DNA from: Desulfobacterales bacterium
Lineage (GTDB): Bacteria; Desulfobacterota; Desulfobacteria; Desulfobacterales; ETH-SRB1
NCBI GenBank assembly: GCA_030669465.1
Contig: DAOVDN010000031.1
Location: 1-8,732, forward strand
Length of the DNA stretch: 8,732 nt
Direction of reading: 5' to 3'
Positions 7,178-8,732 of this stretch are shown here, piece after piece. The first letter of the stretch is position 1; every line of letters begins with the position of its first letter. A program made the position numbers and the translations under genes. The notes beneath the pieces were generated by a model. It was not told the origin of the DNA. It saw nothing but the letters and a program-made list of their open reading frames with translations, and did no database searches.

Positions 7178-8191
7178 TTAGCGCCACCTTTGTGATACTT
7201 CTCGTAGATAGTTGCCCGGTGCGGTACCGACATAGTCTTTGAAAGCCCTGGCAAAATGGCTGAGGCTCGAGTACCCAACTGAATATGCGGCTTCCGTCAC
7301 ATTCATCCTCCCTTCATCCAGAAGAGACTTTGCCTTATTAAGGCGCATTTCGCGAAGATAACCAAAGACTGTTGTGCCATACATTTCACGAAAACAGAAA
7401 TTCAGTTTAGGGTGTGGGAGACCGACGATTCTGGCCAGGTCCAACAATCTGGGGGGGTTGTCGAGATTGCGCCTTACCAATTCTCTGGCATGACCTGCCC
7501 GCTCGACGTCATCGGGCCGCAAGACAAAGGTTTTCTGATGTCTTTTTTTGTCTAATAACGATTGCTCCAGTTTATAAGCAATCAATTCATAAGCCTTGCC
7601 TTCGAGATACAACTGCCTGGTCAGTCCGTGATACGGGCAATTAATGATCTGATGAGCCACTGCCTGCATTAAAGGGGTAATTGCATCCGTGTATTGGTAT
7701 CTACTCGGAGAAACGGAAGCGATATCAGCAAAATCGTCAGGTATCCGGTCAGTTTCTCTTTTTAGAAGGGTGTTGAAAAACAAGGACTCCATCTGTATTG
7801 AAACATAAAGGATAGGTTCTTTTGCTGCTGCTTCTCCCGAAGAATTTGAAGCCGGGACATAGTACAGACTACTCTGTCCGCTATCCATAATCCAGTCATC
7901 ACTTGTTGAGTATTGAATTCTATTTCTTATACTTCCGGAAAGAGCAAAGTTTAATCCTATCATAGGTGAATTGGATTTTCCTTTCCTAATGAGAGGTTCA
8001 TGAAGCTTAAAATCCGTAATATAAAGCTCAAAACCGGTCCTGAGCCTGGTTTTCCGAAATGATCCCGTACCGATCTCTTCTGGCAAATTCCAAAAGCTGT
8101 CCGAAGGCATTTTCTGGTTTATGAGCTTATTTGTTAACTGAAAGACCTCAAAGATTTCTTCTTTGTTCCTTATTGACATTTTCGGATTCAT
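7178..8191 (-). CDS. AraC-family transcriptional activator, PchR-like (337 aa)
   Basis: The N-terminal two thirds form the ligand-sensing region. It ends in a stretch typical of the PchR group: NCPYHGLTRQLYLEGKAYE (about 184-202), then LIAYKLEQ. The DNA-binding domain (about 229-332) has two helix-turn-helix units. The first is LLDLARIVGLPHPKLNFCFR (249-268), followed by the PchR-like EMYGTTVFGYLREMRLNKAK; the second is NVTEAAYSVGYSSLSHFARA (297-316). PchR and YbtA are activated by a ferric siderophore and turn on receptor and ABC genes. Those are exactly the two operons downstream here, each with a matching 34-bp site. The start chosen is the ATG at 8191 because GAGG lies five bases upstream; a GTG at 8197 overlaps that site, and an ATG at 8179 is too far away. 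It is on the same strand as the ABC operon and 278 bp before it. Confidence 0.92.
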   Translation of the reverse strand: MNPKMSIRNKEEIFEVFQLTNKLINQKMPSDSFWNLPEEIGTGSFRKTRLRTGFELYITDFKLHEPLIRKGKSNSPMIGLNFALSGSIRNRIQYSTSDDWIMDSGQSSLYYVPASNSSGEAAAKEPILYVSIQMESLFFNTLLKRETDRIPDDFADIASVSPSRYQYTDAITPLMQAVAHQIINCPYHGLTRQLYLEGKAYELIAYKLEQSLLDKKRHQKTFVLRPDDVERAGHARELVRRNLDNPPRLLDLARIVGLPHPKLNFCFREMYGTTVFGYLREMRLNKAKSLLDEGRMNVTEAAYSVGYSSLSHFARAFKDYVGTAPGNYLREVSQRWR

Positions 8192-8195
8192 GCCC

Positions 8196-8200
8196 ACCTC
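8196..8200 (-). promoter_or_regulatory. Ribosome binding site deciding the regulator start
   Basis: GAGGT on the minus strand, with GAGG five bases before the ATG at 8191. The in-frame GTG at 8197-8195 overlaps this site and has no purine-rich site of its own, so the protein most likely begins MNPKM. Confidence 0.7.
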
Positions 8201-8278
8201 AATAGCCGGTTAAATGGTCAAATTGCCGATCAACCCTTTGTCCGTATGACTTTTAATAGCCATTTGAATATCCAAATT
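8201..8278. repeat. Imperfect 24-bp direct repeat upstream of the regulator
   Basis: 8201-8224 and 8255-8278 agree at 18 of 24 positions, beginning AATAGCC and ending CAAATT in both, with starts 54 bp apart. The nearer copy lies directly upstream of the regulator's ribosome site. It could be an autoregulatory site, or chance similarity in AT-rich DNA. Confidence 0.3.
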
Positions 8279-8349
8279 CTCCGGCCTTCCTCAAGCTTCA
8301 TGTTATAGCTGCCCCTGATCTTGTCACGTATGTACACTGAGTCTTTCAC
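8230..8349 (-). CDS. Doubtful 39-aa basic ORF overlapping the Cys-rich gene stop
   Basis: A GTG at 8349 overlaps the TGA of the Cys-rich gene as GTGA. The frame stays open for 39 codons (VKDSVYIRDKIRGSYN and on, ending VIRTKG). The product is rich in Lys and Arg. I see no ribosome site before the GTG. An internal ATG (MKLEEGRRIW) has AGGGG ten bases upstream, which would give 23 residues. It resembles no family I know. It may be a small coupled gene, a remnant, or noise in what is otherwise the leader of the regulator. Confidence 0.22.
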   Translation of the reverse strand: MKDSVYIRDKIRGSYNMKLEEGRRIWIFKWLLKVIRTKG

Positions 8350-8570
8350 GAAAGGTTTATGTGTATTCCTAACGGTAACTCATAATATGGGCAAAAACTA
8401 CTGGCTGTCTGATCTGGTCTTATTGGTTGTTGCGTCAGTTTGTGCGGACACTCAGAACAATCCCAATCCTGCCAGTAGAGTTTAGCCGCGTGATTCAGGC
8501 AATCGCCATAATATGGACAAAAGACGTTTCTGTCTCCACTTTTACAAATCGGATTGAAATTTTGATCCAT
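8346..8570 (-). CDS. Small Cys-rich protein (74 aa), function unknown
   Basis: A soluble protein of 74 residues with six cysteines (9, 18, 24, 38, 41 and 60) and no signal peptide. The core reads CPYYGDCLNHAAKLYWQDWD followed by CSECPHK. This Cys-aromatic-Cys-Leu...Trp-x-x-Trp...Cys-x-x-Cys pattern recurs, as far as I know, in short uncharacterised deltaproteobacterial proteins. A second CPYY at 60-63 repeats the N-terminal CPYY motif at 18-21. The cysteines suggest a bound metal, Zn or Fe-S, but no fold is recognised. AAAGGAG (8580-8586) lies nine bases before the ATG. The gene starts only five bases after the stop of an upstream frame, so the two are probably coupled. Whether it belongs to the uptake regulon is not shown. 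Confidence 0.75.
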   Translation of the reverse strand: MDQNFNPICKSGDRNVFCPYYGDCLNHAAKLYWQDWDCSECPHKLTQQPIRPDQTASSFCPYYELPLGIHINLS

Positions 8571-8575
8571 GGTTT

Positions 8576-8732
8576 TCAGCTCCTTTCAGCACAATAAAGC
8601 CTCAGTTCATCAAAAGGTTTACTTTCAAGAAAAGTTAGACCGCCTCTTTTGGCGTCACTTTCAATCATTTCGGAAGTAAATAGCGTAATTACTACCTGAT
8701 TGGCACATAGTACATAATAATTCGACTTAAAA
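8576..8732 (-). CDS. 3' end of an unrecognised gene, partial
   Basis: The frame is open from the window edge for 51 full codons to a TGA five bases before the Cys-rich gene. It includes the segment NYYVLCANQVVITLFTSEMI and ends FDELRLYCAERS. The alternating hydrophobic strand, the acidic DELRLY tail and the ribosome site of the next gene lying inside its last codons all suggest a genuine coding end rather than chance. No family is recognised and the start is outside the window. Confidence 0.55.
   Translation of the reverse strand, partial: FKSNYYVLCANQVVITLFTSEMIESDAKRGGLTFLESKPFDELRLYCAERS

Noticed and set aside
8324..8353. Third operator-like site near the regulator
   Set aside because: TTTCGTGAAA on the minus strand resembles one half-site (TTTCGTCAAA), and a CGTGACAA follows. 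However the spacing is 22 bp rather than 21, the core base differs in both, and it overlaps the end of the Cys-rich gene.

Overview
The window looks like part of a mid-GC Gram-negative genome, most likely a deltaproteobacterium (Desulfobacterota, Desulfobacterales-like). This is inferred from the outer-membrane receptor, the short palindromic repeat with GTCATTCCGGC-type arms, the heptanucleotide intergenic repeats and a small Cys-rich protein of a kind I associate with that group. No rRNA, tRNA or CRISPR array was found. Every gene I accept lies on the minus strand, so transcription runs from high to low coordinates.

Layout in transcription order: (1) 8732-8230, the 3' end of an unrecognised gene, a coupled 74-aa Cys-rich protein and a doubtful 39-aa ORF; (2) 8191-7178, an AraC-family regulator of the PchR type; (3) 7177-6900, an intergenic region with a 34-bp operator-like site; (4) 6899-3377, two adjacent 584-aa half-ABC transporters (membrane domain fused to ATPase) of the YbtP/YbtQ-IrtA/IrtB kind, followed by a 26-codon GTG ORF that ends inside a repeat element; (5) 3376-3002, a 117-bp palindromic repeat and a second copy of the 34-bp site; (6) 3001-1, a 717-aa TonB-dependent receptor, a 105-aa secreted NikL-like protein and the 5' part of a secreted DUF4198 (NikK-like) protein cut by the window edge.

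The simplest model is a two-operon metal-chelate (siderophore or metallophore) uptake regulon. The receptor would bring a chelate through the outer membrane, the two secreted His-starting proteins may handle metal or chelate in the periplasm, and the ABC heterodimer would carry it across the inner membrane, as YbtPQ does for Fe-yersiniabactin. The PchR-like protein would sense the chelate and activate both operons through the matched 34-bp sites. These share 29 of 34 bases and contain two half-sites exactly 21 bp apart. No siderophore synthesis gene, periplasmic binding protein, FecCD-type permease or TonB/ExbB/ExbD gene is in view. The substrate (iron, nickel, cobalt or other) cannot be decided from the sequence.
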